Under the pieces are notes generated by a model. That model was not told where the DNA came from and made no database searches. It saw only the letters and a program-made list of their open reading frames with translations. DNA of 56,812 nucleotides. Source: CAZVFX01 sp964626565. Its GTDB lineage: Bacteria; Myxococcota_A; UBA9042; CAIXZC01. Where the stretch lies: NCBI GenBank assembly GCA_964626565.1, contig CAZVFX010000036.1, forward strand, positions 1 through 56,812. Reading direction: 5' to 3'. Made by a program: the position numbers and the translations under genes. Position 1 is the first letter of the stretch; the number at the start of each line of letters is the position of its first letter. Shown here piece after piece: positions 18,252 through 26,972 of the stretch.

Positions 18252-21200
18252 ATGCGCCTGTCGTTGATATGTGCACCGGTAATCGCCACGGCGTTGCTGC
18301 TGGCCGGCTGCGGTGGCGGCACCGCCGCGGCTTTCGGAGACATGGGTAAGGGCCCGGACGGCTGGCCGGACATCGCCATCGACGGGATTGCAGGCGACAC
18401 CTCTCACGACCCGGGAAGCGGCGACCCGGATATCACTGGCGCCGACAACGCGGCACAACCGGATTTCGACGCGGCGGACGGTGTTTCCATGGAAGAAACA
18501 CCTGCTCACACGGGAGAGTTTGGCTGGCCCTGTGATGACGGCTCCGACTGCCTGTCCGGCTATTGTGTGGACGCGGCCGACGGCAAGATCTGCACTTCGG
18601 TCTGCCTTGAGGAGTGCCCTTCCGGGTGGGAGTGCGCTCAAGACATGACCTCCCTCCCCGACGTGTTGTTCCTATGTGTGCCGTTGCACGCCCGGCGCTG
18701 CATGCCGTGTACCAGCCACCAGGAGTGCTGGCCGGGGTCCAACGATCTGGGGGCTCGCTGCGTGGACTACGGCAGTGACGGAGCATTTTGTGGTGGCGGC
18801 TGTTCTACCAACGACGACTGTCCCGCCGGCTACTCCTGCGACGAAGTGACCGTGCTCGACGGCGAGGCGGCCAGTCAGTGCGTGCCCGAGTCGGGTAAGT
18901 GCGAATGCTCATGGCTGGCGACGGAGCTGGGCGCCTGGACCAACTGCCACACCGCTGAGCCGCTAGGTGAGTGCCTCGGCGTGCGGGAGTGCGGCAACGA
19001 AGGGCTCACCGAGTGCTCGGGCGCGGCTTTGGTGGACGAACTCTGCGACCTGCTGGACAACGATTGTGACGGTGAGGCGGATGAGGAGTTGGGCGAAACC
19101 ACCTGCGGCCTCGGCGAATGTATGCACACCGTAGAGAACTGCGTCGCCGGTACCGAGCAGGTCTGCGATGATATGGAAGGTGTTGGTCTCGAAGAATGCA
19201 ACGGCCTGGATGATGACTGTGACGGCGATGTCGATGAGGACTTCCTGGATACCGACGACGACGGAGAGGCGGACTGTGTAGACTACGATGACGACGGCGA
19301 TGACGTGCCGGACCAGTTGGACAACTGCCCGCTGGAGCCCAACTCGAACCAGGCGGACGCGGACGGCGACGACACGGGCGACCTGTGTGACGGTGACGAC
19401 GACAACGACGGCGTGCCCGATGAGATCGACAACTGCCCGCTGGTGCAGAATCCAAACCAGGAAGATTCCGACGACGACGGCGAGGGCGATGCCTGCGATG
19501 ACGACACCGACGGCGACGGCATCCCCGACAGCGCGGACAATTGTGTTGGTGTAAAAAACCCGGAGCAGGAGGACTTTGACGGGGACAACGCAGGAGACGC
19601 CTGCGACGAGGACGATGACGGTGATGGTGAAAACGACGTCACCGACTGCGAGCCCTACAACCCGGCCATCTCCAACCTCCAGGCCGAGCTTTGCAACGCC
19701 ATTGACGACGATTGTGACAACGAAATTGACGAAGAAGACGCTGACGGCTGCGAGGTCTGGCTGCTGGACCTCGACCAGGACGGCTTCGGAGACGACAGCC
19801 AGGCCAGGTGCCTGTGCGAGCCGGAGGATTTGTACGTCACCCAGTTGGGGGGAGACTGCGACCAGTTGGAAGATGCGGTTTTCCCGGGCGCGCCGGAAGT
19901 TTGCAACGGCGTCGATGACAACTGTGATACGCAAATCGACGAAGACCTTGGCGAGACCACTTGCGGCATCGGAGTGTGCCTCCACACCGTGGATAACTGC
20001 TTCGGCGGTGTTGCACAACTCTGTGATGAAATGGAGGGTGTTGGTGTAGAGGAATGNNNNNNNNNNNNNNNNNNNNNNNNNNNNNNNNNNNNNNNNNNNN
20101 NNNNNNNNNNNNNNNNNNNNNNNNNNNNNNNNNNNNNNNNNNNNNNNNNNNNNNNNTCGGCGGTGTTGCACAACTCTGTGATGAAATGGAGGGTGTTGGT
20201 GTAGAGGAATGCGACGGACTGGACAACGACTGCAACGGGGAGGTGGACGACGGCTTGGGGAGTACCACTTGCGGCGTAGGAGTTTGCCTCCACACCGTAG
20301 ACAATTGCGTGGGTGGCATGGAGCAGATCTGCGACGAAATGGAGGGTGTTGGTGTAGAGGTATGCGACGGCTTGGACAACGACTGCAACGGCGAGGCGGA
20401 CGAAGAACTGGGAACCACCACGTGCGGTCTGGGTGAGTGCCTCCATACCGTCGACAATTGCGTCGGTGGTGTTGCACAGCTCTGTGATGAAATGGAGGGT
20501 TCTTCCCTCGAAGAATGTGACGGTTTGGACAACAACTGCAACGGGGACGTTGACGAAGAACTGGGGACCACCACCTGCGGGGTTGGAGCGTGCCTCCACA
20601 CCGTGGAGAATTGCGTCGATGGCGTTGTACAGGTCTGTGATGAAATGGAGGGTGTTGGTGTAGAAGAATGTGACGGTGAAGACAACGACTGCAACGACGA
20701 AGTTGACGACGGGCTGGGGAGCACAACCTGCGGGCTGGGAGAGTGTGAGCATTCCATCCAGAACTGCGTCGGTGGTTCAATTCAGGACTGCGACCCCATG
20801 GAAGGCTTCACCCTCGAAGAATGCGACGGACTCGACAACGACTGCGACGGCGAGGTGGATCAGGGGTTTGGCCAGACGACGTGCGGGCTCGGTGTCTGTC
20901 TACACACCGTGGACAATTGCGTGGGTGGTGTTGCGCAGGTCTGCGATGCAGAGGAAGGCTCCGGTCCGGAGATTTGTGACGGCCTTGATAACAACTGTGA
21001 CGGCGACGTAGATGAGGGGCTTCTGGGCTCCGGGGCCGAGTGCCCGGCGCTCAACTGCGCCGAAGTCCTCGCCGGCATGCCGGAGGCCGCGGACGGCCCA
21101 TACTGGCTGGACCCTGAAGGAGACGGAGGACCGGTGTTGCACCAGTGCGACATGACCACCGACGGCGGTGGGTGGACCCTGGTAGTCAAGTGGGACCGGA

Positions 21201-21685
21201 TTCATGACGGGGACACCGTAGCCGCGTTCCTGGACCTGATGACCGAAGTGTTCAACAACATGACAATCTTCCAGCAGAAGAGCAACCATCTGTTCTGGCA
21301 GGCCGCGGGCGGCGGTGATCATTACGACGGCATGGCCTTCATGCATCCGGTAGACATTCCCAACGACGGCGAGGTGCTGTCTTACATCTACTACAACGGC
21401 GACAGCATGGAGCAGTCCGGGACCTGGTTCTACGTCGAAACCAACGAGGCGCCCGTGAATCTGGCGTGTGTGGACTACACCAACAACAGCCCTTCGTACA
21501 GCGCGGAAGAGTTGGATCTCATCCCCTACGACTGCCCGGTGAAAAACGTCAAGCACTGGACCTGGAACGACACGTGGCAAATCGACGCCGCGGCGGAAGT
21601 CTCGTCGTTCCACCTGAGGTCGCTTCACGGCGACTCCTGTTGCGACTACTCCAGGCTGTACGCATTCAAAGTCTGGGTCAGGTAG
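18252..21685 (+). CDS. Cys-rich repeat lipoprotein with fibrinogen-C-like domain (contains gap)
   Basis: Starts at ATG 18252 after GGGGAGGAA. The signal peptide ends in LAGC. The shared Cys-rich module is followed by DNDCDG repeats, a thrombospondin-3-like block (DNCPLEPN, DNCPLVQN) and a tandem 51-residue unit (TTCGLGECLHTVDNC, CDEMEGVGVEE). The C-terminal 220 residues open with a CDMTTDGGGWTLV motif characteristic of fibrinogen-C-related domains, known to bind glycans or acetylated ligands in animals. The 100-N gap at 20057-20156 breaks the apparent frame. The flanks are identical for 55 nt, and joining on that overlap restores one frame, so I treat both parts as one gene. True length is unknown. 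Likely a surface lectin-like protein. Confidence 0.82.
19900..21010 (+). repeat. In-frame tandem 153-nt repeat
   Basis: Unit boundaries fall at TGC/TGT codons spaced 153 nt apart (20210, 20363, 20516, and so on), each encoding 51 residues. Nucleotide identity between units is very high in the GATGAAATGGAGGGTGTTGG stretch, implying recent duplication or gene conversion. This is what broke the assembly. Confidence 0.85.
20057..20156. other. Assembly gap of 100 N
   Basis: Exactly 100 N. The 55 nt before it (20002-20056) and the 55 nt after it (20157-20211) are identical, so the real gap could be negative (a simple overlap) or hold whole 153-nt repeat units. Confidence 0.98.
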
Positions 21686-21753
21686 CCGGGGTTGAAATCT
21701 CATCGTCCAATTACCACATTGGCTTTGGTCTTAACAACGTGGAGGGAATCATC

Positions 21754-22101
21754 ATGGCAGACACCATACGCACATTCTCCGACACTTTTCCCGTAGCCGA
21801 GCCGGTCGTTCTGGGCGAACTTATCGAGTACGGTGACGACGCGATCGTAAGCCGCACCCTGGCCAAGGGAGCGTCGGGCACCCTTACCCTCTTCGCTTTC
21901 GACAAAGGCCAGGAGTTGAGCGAACACACCGCACCTTTCGACGCGTTCGTCCAGGTTGTGGAAGGCGAAGTGGAGATCGTAGTCGACGGCAACCCGGTAA
22001 CTGCCAAGGGGGGCGAAAGCGTGCTCATGCCCGCGGCAATTCCGCACTCGCTAAGCGCGCAGACCCCCATGAAGATGCTATTGTTCATGCTACGTAAGTA
22101 A
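21754..22101 (+). CDS. Cupin-domain protein
   Basis: Encodes 115 residues from ATG 21754, with GGAGGGAA upstream. A single small cupin barrel spans nearly the whole protein. Motif 1 includes SEHTAPFDAFVQVVEGE, where His, Phe and Glu replace the canonical HxH...E pattern only in part. Motif 2 is PAAIPHSL. Such small cupins are cytoplasmic metal-binding proteins with varied roles; this type is often found next to ferredoxin or redox genes in anaerobes. The NapH-like gene starts 11 nt downstream, suggesting one transcript. Confidence 0.85.
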   Translation: MADTIRTFSDTFPVAEPVVLGELIEYGDDAIVSRTLAKGASGTLTLFAFDKGQELSEHTAPFDAFVQVVEGEVEIVVDGNPVTAKGGESVLMPAAIPHSLSAQTPMKMLLFMLRK

Positions 22102-22103
22102 GA

Positions 22104-22177
22104 GAGTTTACCGTGAGCGCAGCCGACCTGGCGGCAAGTCGAACGGCTGGTGACCATCGTTTATACTCCCGGTCCTC
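22104..22177 (+). repeat. Diverged right-half copy A of the MITE-like repeat
   Basis: Matches the right end of the full-length repeats (GAGCGCAGCCG, GGCGGCAAGTCGAA, CGTTTA) with several substitutions that weaken the internal hairpin. It overlaps the start codon and first roughly 22 codons of the NapH-like gene. Confidence 0.75.
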
Positions 22178-23141
22178 GTTCAAGTCTTCCCTTGCCGCGT
22201 TTACGCTCACCGCAGGCGCCCTGGCGATCGTCCAGCTCAAAGTCAGCCGGCCGATGTTGCTGGCCGAGCGTTTTTTACCCGGGGCGGGTTGGGCGGAAGT
22301 GCTGGTCCTGGGTTTGTACGCGGCCTGGCTGGTTTCCCGCTTCGCCAACGCCGCTGACACTGCCCGGTGGCGCCAGCGTCTCTGGCGGTTGTTCTCCCTG
22401 GTCTTCTTCGCTCAACTGCTGCTCGGCCTCGTTGGTGTGGAAAACTGCCTCATGACGGGGAAGTTGCACTTCCCCATTCCTGCCATGATCGCAGGCGGCC
22501 CTGCATACCGCGGCGGCGGCTTCTTCATGCCGACCCTGCTGGCGGTGACCATCGTTTTTGTGGGTCCGGCGTGGTGCAGCTACCTGTGCTATTTCGGCGC
22601 CTGGGACGACATCGGCGCCAAGTCGAAACGACGGGCCGTGGCCCTGCCCCGCTGGCGCAACCTGGTGCGGGTCGCGCTGCTGGCCGAGGTGATCGCCATG
22701 GCGGTGCTGCTGCGAGTCCTCGACGCACCCTGGTGGCTGGCCGCCGGCCTGGCCGCAGCTTTCGGCATATTCGGTGTAGTGGTCATTGCAGTCTGGTCTC
22801 GAAAAACGGGGGCCATGGCCCACTGCTCCGCCTACTGCCCCATCGGCTGGGTCACCACCACCTTCGGCCGAATCTCACCCTTCAGAATCAAAGTGGGCAA
22901 TGAATGCAACCAATGCTCGGCGTGCTACCCGGTGTGCCGGTACGACGCGCTCAACGAGGCCCACGTGACCTCGGGGAAAGCGGGGCCAAACTGCACTTTG
23001 TGCGGGGACTGCCTATCGAGCTGCCGCCAGGGGCAGCTATATTACAAGTTTCCGTTCCTGGGACCGGAATCATCGAGGACCCTGTTTGTGGTCCTCGCCG
23101 TGTCGTTCCACGCCGCCTTCCTGGGGCTGGCTAGGATTTAG
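22113..23141 (+). CDS. NapH-type 4Fe-4S membrane protein
   Basis: Encodes 342 residues from GTG 22113 after AAGAGAG. The next in-frame start codon, at 22254, would remove the first membrane segment. Four to five membrane spans are followed by two ferredoxin clusters, CNQCSACYPVC and CTLCGDCLSSC, each binding a 4Fe-4S centre. The motifs CSYLCYFGAWDD and HCSAYCPIGW are typical of the NapH/CcoG group, which passes electrons across the inner membrane. The last 20 residues form one more hydrophobic segment. The substrate pathway is unknown. Oddly, the first codons are derived from a repeat element, and another copy of it begins at the stop codon. Confidence 0.83.
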   Translation: MSAADLAASRTAGDHRLYSRSSFKSSLAAFTLTAGALAIVQLKVSRPMLLAERFLPGAGWAEVLVLGLYAAWLVSRFANAADTARWRQRLWRLFSLVFFAQLLLGLVGVENCLMTGKLHFPIPAMIAGGPAYRGGGFFMPTLLAVTIVFVGPAWCSYLCYFGAWDDIGAKSKRRAVALPRWRNLVRVALLAEVIAMAVLLRVLDAPWWLAAGLAAAFGIFGVVVIAVWSRKTGAMAHCSAYCPIGWVTTTFGRISPFRIKVGNECNQCSACYPVCRYDALNEAHVTSGKAGPNCTLCGDCLSSCRQGQLYYKFPFLGPESSRTLFVVLAVSFHAAFLGLARI

Positions 23142-23214
23142 AGTTTAGCCAGAGCGCAGCCGCCCTGGCGGCAAGTCGAAGGCCTGGTGACCTGCGTTTA
23201 CACACCCTGTCGTC
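23141..23214 (+). repeat. Right-half copy B of the MITE-like repeat
   Basis: From GAGTTTAGCC to CTGTCGTC, closely matching the right ends of copies C-E, with an intact GCCGCC/GGCGGC hairpin. It begins in the NapH-like stop codon. Confidence 0.85.
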
Positions 23215-23279
23215 AAAAAAAACCAAGAAATATGGCCATCCGGCTCTCAAACCCCCGATAACATATGGGGGTGATCAAC

Positions 23280-23552
23280 ATGCAGGTGCACGTTGAAACA
23301 CATTTATACATTCTTCGGTGCCGTGACGGCTCCTTCTACGTCGGCATTACCGTTGACCTGGAGAAGCGGGTCAGCGAACACCAGGAAGGCCACGGGCCAT
23401 GGCATACCTGGCGGCACCGGCCGCTTGAACTGGTCTGGTCCAGACCATTCCCCACCCGGCGCGAAGCAGCCAGGTGGGAACGCCGCCTGAAGGGGTGGAG
23501 CAGGGCCAGGAAAGAGGCCCTGGTTTCCGGAGAACTGGATTTTCAGTTCTAG
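23280..23552 (+). CDS. GIY-YIG domain protein (UPF0213-like)
   Basis: Encodes 90 residues from ATG 23280; GGGGGTGA lies about 5 nt upstream, whereas an in-frame ATG at 23265 lacks a site. The GIY-YIG signature appears as LYILRCRDGSFYVGI, with the downstream Arg (LEKRVSEH) in place and ARWERRLKGWSRARKEAL at the end. Length fits the stand-alone GIY-YIG family of about 80-100 residues, related to the UvrC and homing-endonuclease nuclease domain. Its role is generally unknown, probably DNA processing. It lies between two copies of the dispersed repeat. Confidence 0.88.
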   Translation: MQVHVETHLYILRCRDGSFYVGITVDLEKRVSEHQEGHGPWHTWRHRPLELVWSRPFPTRREAARWERRLKGWSRARKEALVSGELDFQF

Positions 23553-23555
23553 CTC

Positions 23556-23774
23556 TCTTCGACGACGACCGGGGGTGGTGCAACGTCACCAGCCCTTCGA
23601 CTTGCGGCTGAAGCCGCGGCGCTCAGGGTGAACCCGTTATTGAGACGATATCCGATGTCTATTTCCACTAGCGACCGCCGCAGGCGGCCGACTGAAGAAT
23701 TAGGAGTTTAGCCAGAGCGCAGCCGCCTTGGCGGCAAGTCGAAGGCCTGGTGACCTGCGTTTACACACCCGGTC
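23556..23774. mobile_element. MITE-like repeat, copy C (near full length)
   Basis: About 218 bp. The left end (GACGACGACCGGGGGTGG through CCCTTCGACTTGC) is an imperfect inverted match to the right end (GCAAGTCGAAGGCCTGGTGA through CCCGGTC), giving terminal inverted repeats of about 45 bp. Internal hairpins are GCGGCTGAAGCCGC, GCCGCAGGCGGC and GCCGCCTTGGCGGC. No open frame. It fills the space between the 3' ends of the GIY-YIG and vapC genes and ends at the vapC stop codon. Confidence 0.8.
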
Positions 23775-23775
23775 C

Positions 23776-24171
23776 CTACCAAATCGTCCGTACCGGCTCG
23801 TAGTCCCGGAGCCGACGGTCTTTCGTAATCAGGGCGAGGCGGTGCTGAAGCGCGGTGGCGACGATTATGCGATCGGCCGGATCGGCGTGGAGCGGCGGCG
23901 GCAGCTCCACCGACTGCATAGCAATAGCGTTGCTCACAGGAAGGAACTTCAGGAAAGGCATGGCCTCGCACCGGGCCACCCAGGCGCCGGCCTCCAACGT
24001 GAGCTTGAGCCGTCCCTTCTTCACTAGCATGGCCACCTCCCATACACTCATGGAGGATACCGCCAGTTCGCCGGCCTCCAGCGCCCCGTCCACAGCCTTT
24101 CGGGCACTCTTCGACAGCCGGGAAGGGTCACCAACAAACCACACCCAGGCGTGAGTATCAAGCAGGATCAT
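23776..24171 (-). CDS. PIN-domain toxin, VapC family
   Basis: Encodes 131 residues from ATG 24171. The PIN fold is clear: MILLDTHAWVWF with the first catalytic Asp, SVWEVAMLVKKGRL with the conserved Glu, and DPADRIIVATAL plus LITKDRRL supplying the later Asp residues. VapC toxins are Mg-dependent ribonucleases, commonly cleaving tRNA or rRNA. The start lies 14 nt inside the upstream Phd-type antitoxin gene, so translation is coupled. The 3' end abuts repeat copy C. The stop codon sits within the repeat boundary, so the last codons may have been altered. Confidence 0.92.
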   Translation of the reverse strand: MILLDTHAWVWFVGDPSRLSKSARKAVDGALEAGELAVSSMSVWEVAMLVKKGRLKLTLEAGAWVARCEAMPFLKFLPVSNAIAMQSVELPPPLHADPADRIIVATALQHRLALITKDRRLRDYEPVRTIW

Positions 24172-24400
24172 CGAGGACCTCCCAATCCTCCTCCCCCACC
24201 GGCTCCGTCGGGTCGACGTACTCCAGCACAGACCCCCGCAGCGGCCCGAGGATGTGCTCGTGGTCCTGTTCGTAGGGCACGATACGCACCACCGGCCGCC
24301 CCCGGTCGGTGATCACTATCTCCTCACCGGAGTTTTCCACCTGTCGCAGGTACTCCAACACCTTCGGCTTGAATTTCGCCTTGGACAGAGTCTTTTCCAT
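24158..24400 (-). CDS. Phd/YefM-type antitoxin
   Basis: Encodes 80 residues from ATG 24400, with GTGAGGTGG upstream; a GTG start 12 nt earlier would overlap that site. The N-terminal domain has the Phd pattern (FKPKVLEYLRQVENSGEE, then ITDRGRPVVRIVPYE), which dimerises and binds the operator. The acidic tail (EPVGEEDWEVLDD) is expected to wrap the toxin active site. Antitoxin precedes toxin with a 14-nt overlap, as is usual for this class. A strong promoter with a repeated operator motif lies just upstream. Confidence 0.9.
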   Translation of the reverse strand: MEKTLSKAKFKPKVLEYLRQVENSGEEIVITDRGRPVVRIVPYEQDHEHILGPLRGSVLEYVDPTEPVGEEDWEVLDDPA

Positions 24401-24442
24401 GGGCCACCTCACCGGCTGAACAAGCCTCTTATGCCTATGGTC

Positions 24443-24471
24443 ATAATACCATGGTCATATATGATCTTCAA
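24443..24471 (-). promoter_or_regulatory. Toxin-antitoxin promoter and operator
   Basis: On the minus strand TTGAAG (24471-24466), a 17-nt spacer and TATTAT (24448-24443). The motif TATGACCAT occurs twice, overlapping the spacer and the -10, and GACCATGGT is nearly palindromic. This fits autoregulation by the Phd-type antitoxin. Confidence 0.65.
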
Positions 24472-24480
24472 GCTCCAAGC

Positions 24481-24710
24481 TCTTTTCGACGACGAACGGG
24501 GGTGGTGCAGCGTCACCAGCCCTTCGACTTGCGGCTGAAGCCGCGGCGCTCAGGGTGAACCCGTTATTGAGACGATATCCGATGTCTATTTCCACTAGCG
24601 ACCGCCGCAGGCGGCCGACTGAAGAACTTGGAGTTTAGCCAGAGCGCAGCCGCCCTGGCGGCAAGTCGAAGGCCTGGTGACCTACGTTTACACACCCGGT
24701 CGTCAGAAGA
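24481..24710. mobile_element. MITE-like repeat, copy D (full length)
   Basis: About 225 bp and nearly identical to copies C and E. The right end, read in reverse complement, gives TCTTCTGACGACCGGG, matching the left end TCTT..GACGACGAACGGG. It has no open frame, and lies between the toxin-antitoxin promoter and the 3' end of the lipoprotein gene at 24747. Confidence 0.82.
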
Positions 24711-24746
24711 AGACCCTACAAGCCGGCAGGCTTGCCGCCGTCCCAC

Positions 24747-26549
24747 TCAGCAACCGGGCACCGGAACCTGCTGACAGTGGTTGTGGACGCACTCAGCGAC
24801 CGTACACGGTTCGCCGTCGTCCTCACAGTCGGAGGAGGTCACGCAGCATCCGGGGTCCGGAGCTGCCGTCTTGACGCAGGTGCCGTAGTAGCAAACCTCG
24901 ATTGTGCACGAGCAGTTGTCTTCGCAATCCTCATCGGAAAGGCAACAGTCGGAAGGTTCCGGATGCGGGAGGGAGTAGCAGCAGAAGTTGACGCACTTGT
25001 CCTGGCTGCACGGATTGCCGTCAAAACAATCAGTGTCCGTCCCGCAGCATCCGCAGCTGGCAGCACTCACGCACTTCCCATCCACACAAGCATCGTTGGT
25101 GCAAATGTTTGCGTCGTTGCAGTCAGCACTCGTCTTACAGGACCCTAGAGCCAGATGGGGAAGGCACATACATTCCTCCACGCAAAAGACGGTGGTCGAT
25201 GGGTTCGAATCCGGCGGGCAAGTCTGAGGCCAGTTCGACTCGCAATCGCATTCCTCCGGATATGGTATATGCTCACACTGATCCCCGGTACAGTAATCCC
25301 AGGTATCCGGGTCGTCGGGACCCGGCAAACCATCGTTGTCGCCGTCCTCTTCCCAAATACCGCCGGCCTTGCAGTCAAGATTTGAAGTGCAGCACTCAAG
25401 CCCTTCGGCCTCCTGCTCTTCGGTGCTCTTCCAGACATAGTCGCAATAGTGCCCGTCCAGGTTGCACCAGTATGTCCCGCACGCTTGCGCACCCGCACAG
25501 TCGGAATCGTCGTAGCAGCAGTTCAACTGGGTGGAGACCAGAACACATTTGTGGTGCATGCACATGTGTTTTGTACAAGGATCATCATCGTCACAATCTC
25601 CTGCGACCTGGCAACAGCCCGGGGCGATGGCCGCAGGGTGCTGGCAAGCATACCCGTCGCAGATATCGGCGGTGCACTCGTTGCCGTCGTCGCAATCCAG
25701 GCACTGGCCTCCGCAACCGTCATCACCACAACCCTTGCAATCACAGTCGGGAACACAGAGCCCGCACACCCCTTCCTGGCACTCATCTACTGTAGTCGGA
25801 TCGCCGTCATCGCAAATGCCGCACACGCCTCCAACGCCATCAGGCCCGCACTCCTTGCCCTCACAGTCCGGAAGTTCCTCCGGAAAACAGATCCCGCCGG
25901 CGTAACACTCCTGCCCAACCTGGCACACCCCGCAAAGCCCGCCGCAACCGTCATAGCCGCAATCCTTGCCGTCGCAATCCACTTCGCAAAGATCCAAGGA
26001 CTCCATCTCATCCCATATCGAATCAACCAACGAGTCGACCTCGACAAGTGAAGAATCGGGTATCTCCAACTCATCCCATGTCGAATCAACCAGCGAGTCG
26101 ACCTCGACAAGTGAAGAATCGGGAATCTCCAACACAGCGGAATCGACAACCTCTACAACGGGTACGTCCACGGCTTCCGCAACGGTGCCGTCACTGACGT
26201 CGGCCTGCGAACTGTCGGCTATCTCGGCGGATACCTCTTCAACGGTCTCAACAAGGGCGGTGTCCACAACTTCGGCGGCGTCCGTCTCTACCGCGTCCGC
26301 AGGTTTCCAACCGTTGGTATCCATGGCATCGGCGGCAGCCGTTTCTATTCCATCGACAAACCCGACCTCCTTGAGAGCGTCGGCACCAACAGCGACGCTG
26401 CCCTCAACCGCCCCATCTGCAAGCCAGCCGGCCGAATCAAGGCCGCTCGCCGCATCGTACACCTTGTCCACCGGCTTGCCCCGGCGAGCACACGCACACA
26501 GCGCCACGCAGGCAAGACAAACCACTACCAACTCCGGCACTTTCCTCAT
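24747..26549 (-). CDS. Acidic-linker Cys-rich lipoprotein
   Basis: Encodes 600 residues from ATG 26549 (GGAG 5 nt upstream); the frame extends into the upstream repeat but without a start signal. The signal peptide ends in ALCAC. A long Asp/Glu/Val/Ser linker (about residues 30-190) holds two tandem 21-residue units (EIPDSSLVEVDSLVDS). The rest is Cys-rich: CGYDGCGGLCGVC and CGDDGCGGQCLDC modules, then CDDGNECTADIC-like units and CCxxDxDCxDGNPC repeats to the end. No catalytic motif. Architecture suggests a surface stalk or adhesin. The promoter at 26580-26608 is strong, and a repeat copy sits directly behind it. Confidence 0.82.
   Translation of the reverse strand: MRKVPELVVVCLACVALCACARRGKPVDKVYDAASGLDSAGWLADGAVEGSVAVGADALKEVGFVDGIETAAADAMDTNGWKPADAVETDAAEVVDTALVETVEEVSAEIADSSQADVSDGTVAEAVDVPVVEVVDSAVLEIPDSSLVEVDSLVDSTWDELEIPDSSLVEVDSLVDSIWDEMESLDLCEVDCDGKDCGYDGCGGLCGVCQVGQECYAGGICFPEELPDCEGKECGPDGVGGVCGICDDGDPTTVDECQEGVCGLCVPDCDCKGCGDDGCGGQCLDCDDGNECTADICDGYACQHPAAIAPGCCQVAGDCDDDDPCTKHMCMHHKCVLVSTQLNCCYDDSDCAGAQACGTYWCNLDGHYCDYVWKSTEEQEAEGLECCTSNLDCKAGGIWEEDGDNDGLPGPDDPDTWDYCTGDQCEHIPYPEECDCESNWPQTCPPDSNPSTTVFCVEECMCLPHLALGSCKTSADCNDANICTNDACVDGKCVSAASCGCCGTDTDCFDGNPCSQDKCVNFCCYSLPHPEPSDCCLSDEDCEDNCSCTIEVCYYGTCVKTAAPDPGCCVTSSDCEDDGEPCTVAECVHNHCQQVPVPGC
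26007..26132. repeat. Two tandem 63-nt units in a coding linker
   Basis: Copies start at 26007 and 26070, differ at a few positions, and encode the 21-residue acidic unit of the 24747 lipoprotein. Confidence 0.85.
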
Positions 26550-26579
26550 CTCCAAACTCCGGCGGGACCTCCAAGGTTC

Positions 26580-26608
26580 AGTATATGAGACGAAGTGCGG
26601 AGTTTCAA
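26580..26608 (-). promoter_or_regulatory. Promoter of the 24747-26549 gene
   Basis: Minus-strand TTGAAA (26608-26603), 17-nt spacer, TATACT (26585-26580), about 30 nt before the start codon. Confidence 0.65.
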
Positions 26609-26611
26609 CGC

Positions 26612-26637
26612 CTGGCTGTCTCCAACGAGACAGCCAG
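26612..26637. promoter_or_regulatory. Perfect 10-bp inverted repeat behind the promoter
   Basis: CTGGCTGTCT and AGACAGCCAG flank a 6-nt centre. It lies 3 nt upstream of the -35 box and just outside repeat copy E. Probably a regulator site rather than a terminator, as no T-run follows on either strand. Confidence 0.5.
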
Positions 26638-26640
26638 ACC

Positions 26641-26863
26641 TCTTCGATGACGACCGGTGGTGGTGCAGGATCACCAGCCCTTCGACTTGCGGCTGAAGCC
26701 GCGGCGCTCAGGGTGAACCCGTTATTGAGACGATATCCGATGTCTATTTCCACTAGCGACCGCCGCAGGCGGCCGACTGAAGAACTTGGAGTTTAGCCAG
26801 AGCGCAGCCGCCCTGGCGGCAAGTCGAAGGCCTGGTGACCTACGTTTACACACCCGGTTGTCA
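26641..26863. mobile_element. MITE-like repeat, copy E (full length)
   Basis: About 222 bp, almost identical to copy D in the interior (GGTGAACCCGTTATTGAGAC, CTATTTCCACTAGCGACCGC). It occupies the centre of the 423-bp divergent region between the lipoprotein genes at 26549 and 26973. Ends are GACGACCGG and CCGGTTGTC. Confidence 0.82.
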
Positions 26864-26878
26864 TATCAGTAGGAGCCC

Positions 26879-26962
26879 GTCGCTTCGCGACAGGCAGGCC
26901 CCAACGGTCCGAACCGTTGAATCCCTCCGGTTCATGTGCGAGAATCGCGGACGAACCGGAGG
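26879..26962 (+). promoter_or_regulatory. Structured 5' leader with ribosome-site pairing
   Basis: Three successive stem-loops precede the 26973 gene: GTCGC/GCGAC (26879-26891), CAACGGT/ACCGTTG (26902-26919) and CCTCCGGTTC (26924-26933) with GAACCGGAGG (26953-26962). The last right arm contains the GGAGG ribosome site, so the stem would hide it. Confidence 0.5.
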
Positions 26963-26972
26963 AAAAGGGCGG

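Noticed and set aside
18963..20780. Leftward open frames of 300-600 codons spanning the gap
   Set aside because: They run through the N block and are shadows of the repeat gene at 18252.
19900..21010. Regular repeats resembling a CRISPR array
   Set aside because: The 153-nt unit is in frame, translated and lacks unique spacers.
20054..21685. Separate gene beginning after the gap
   Set aside because: No start codon or signal peptide; the frame joins the upstream part when the identical 55-mers are overlapped.
26612..26637. Rho-independent terminator
   Set aside because: Perfect stem but no T-run on either strand, and it sits behind a promoter, not after a gene.
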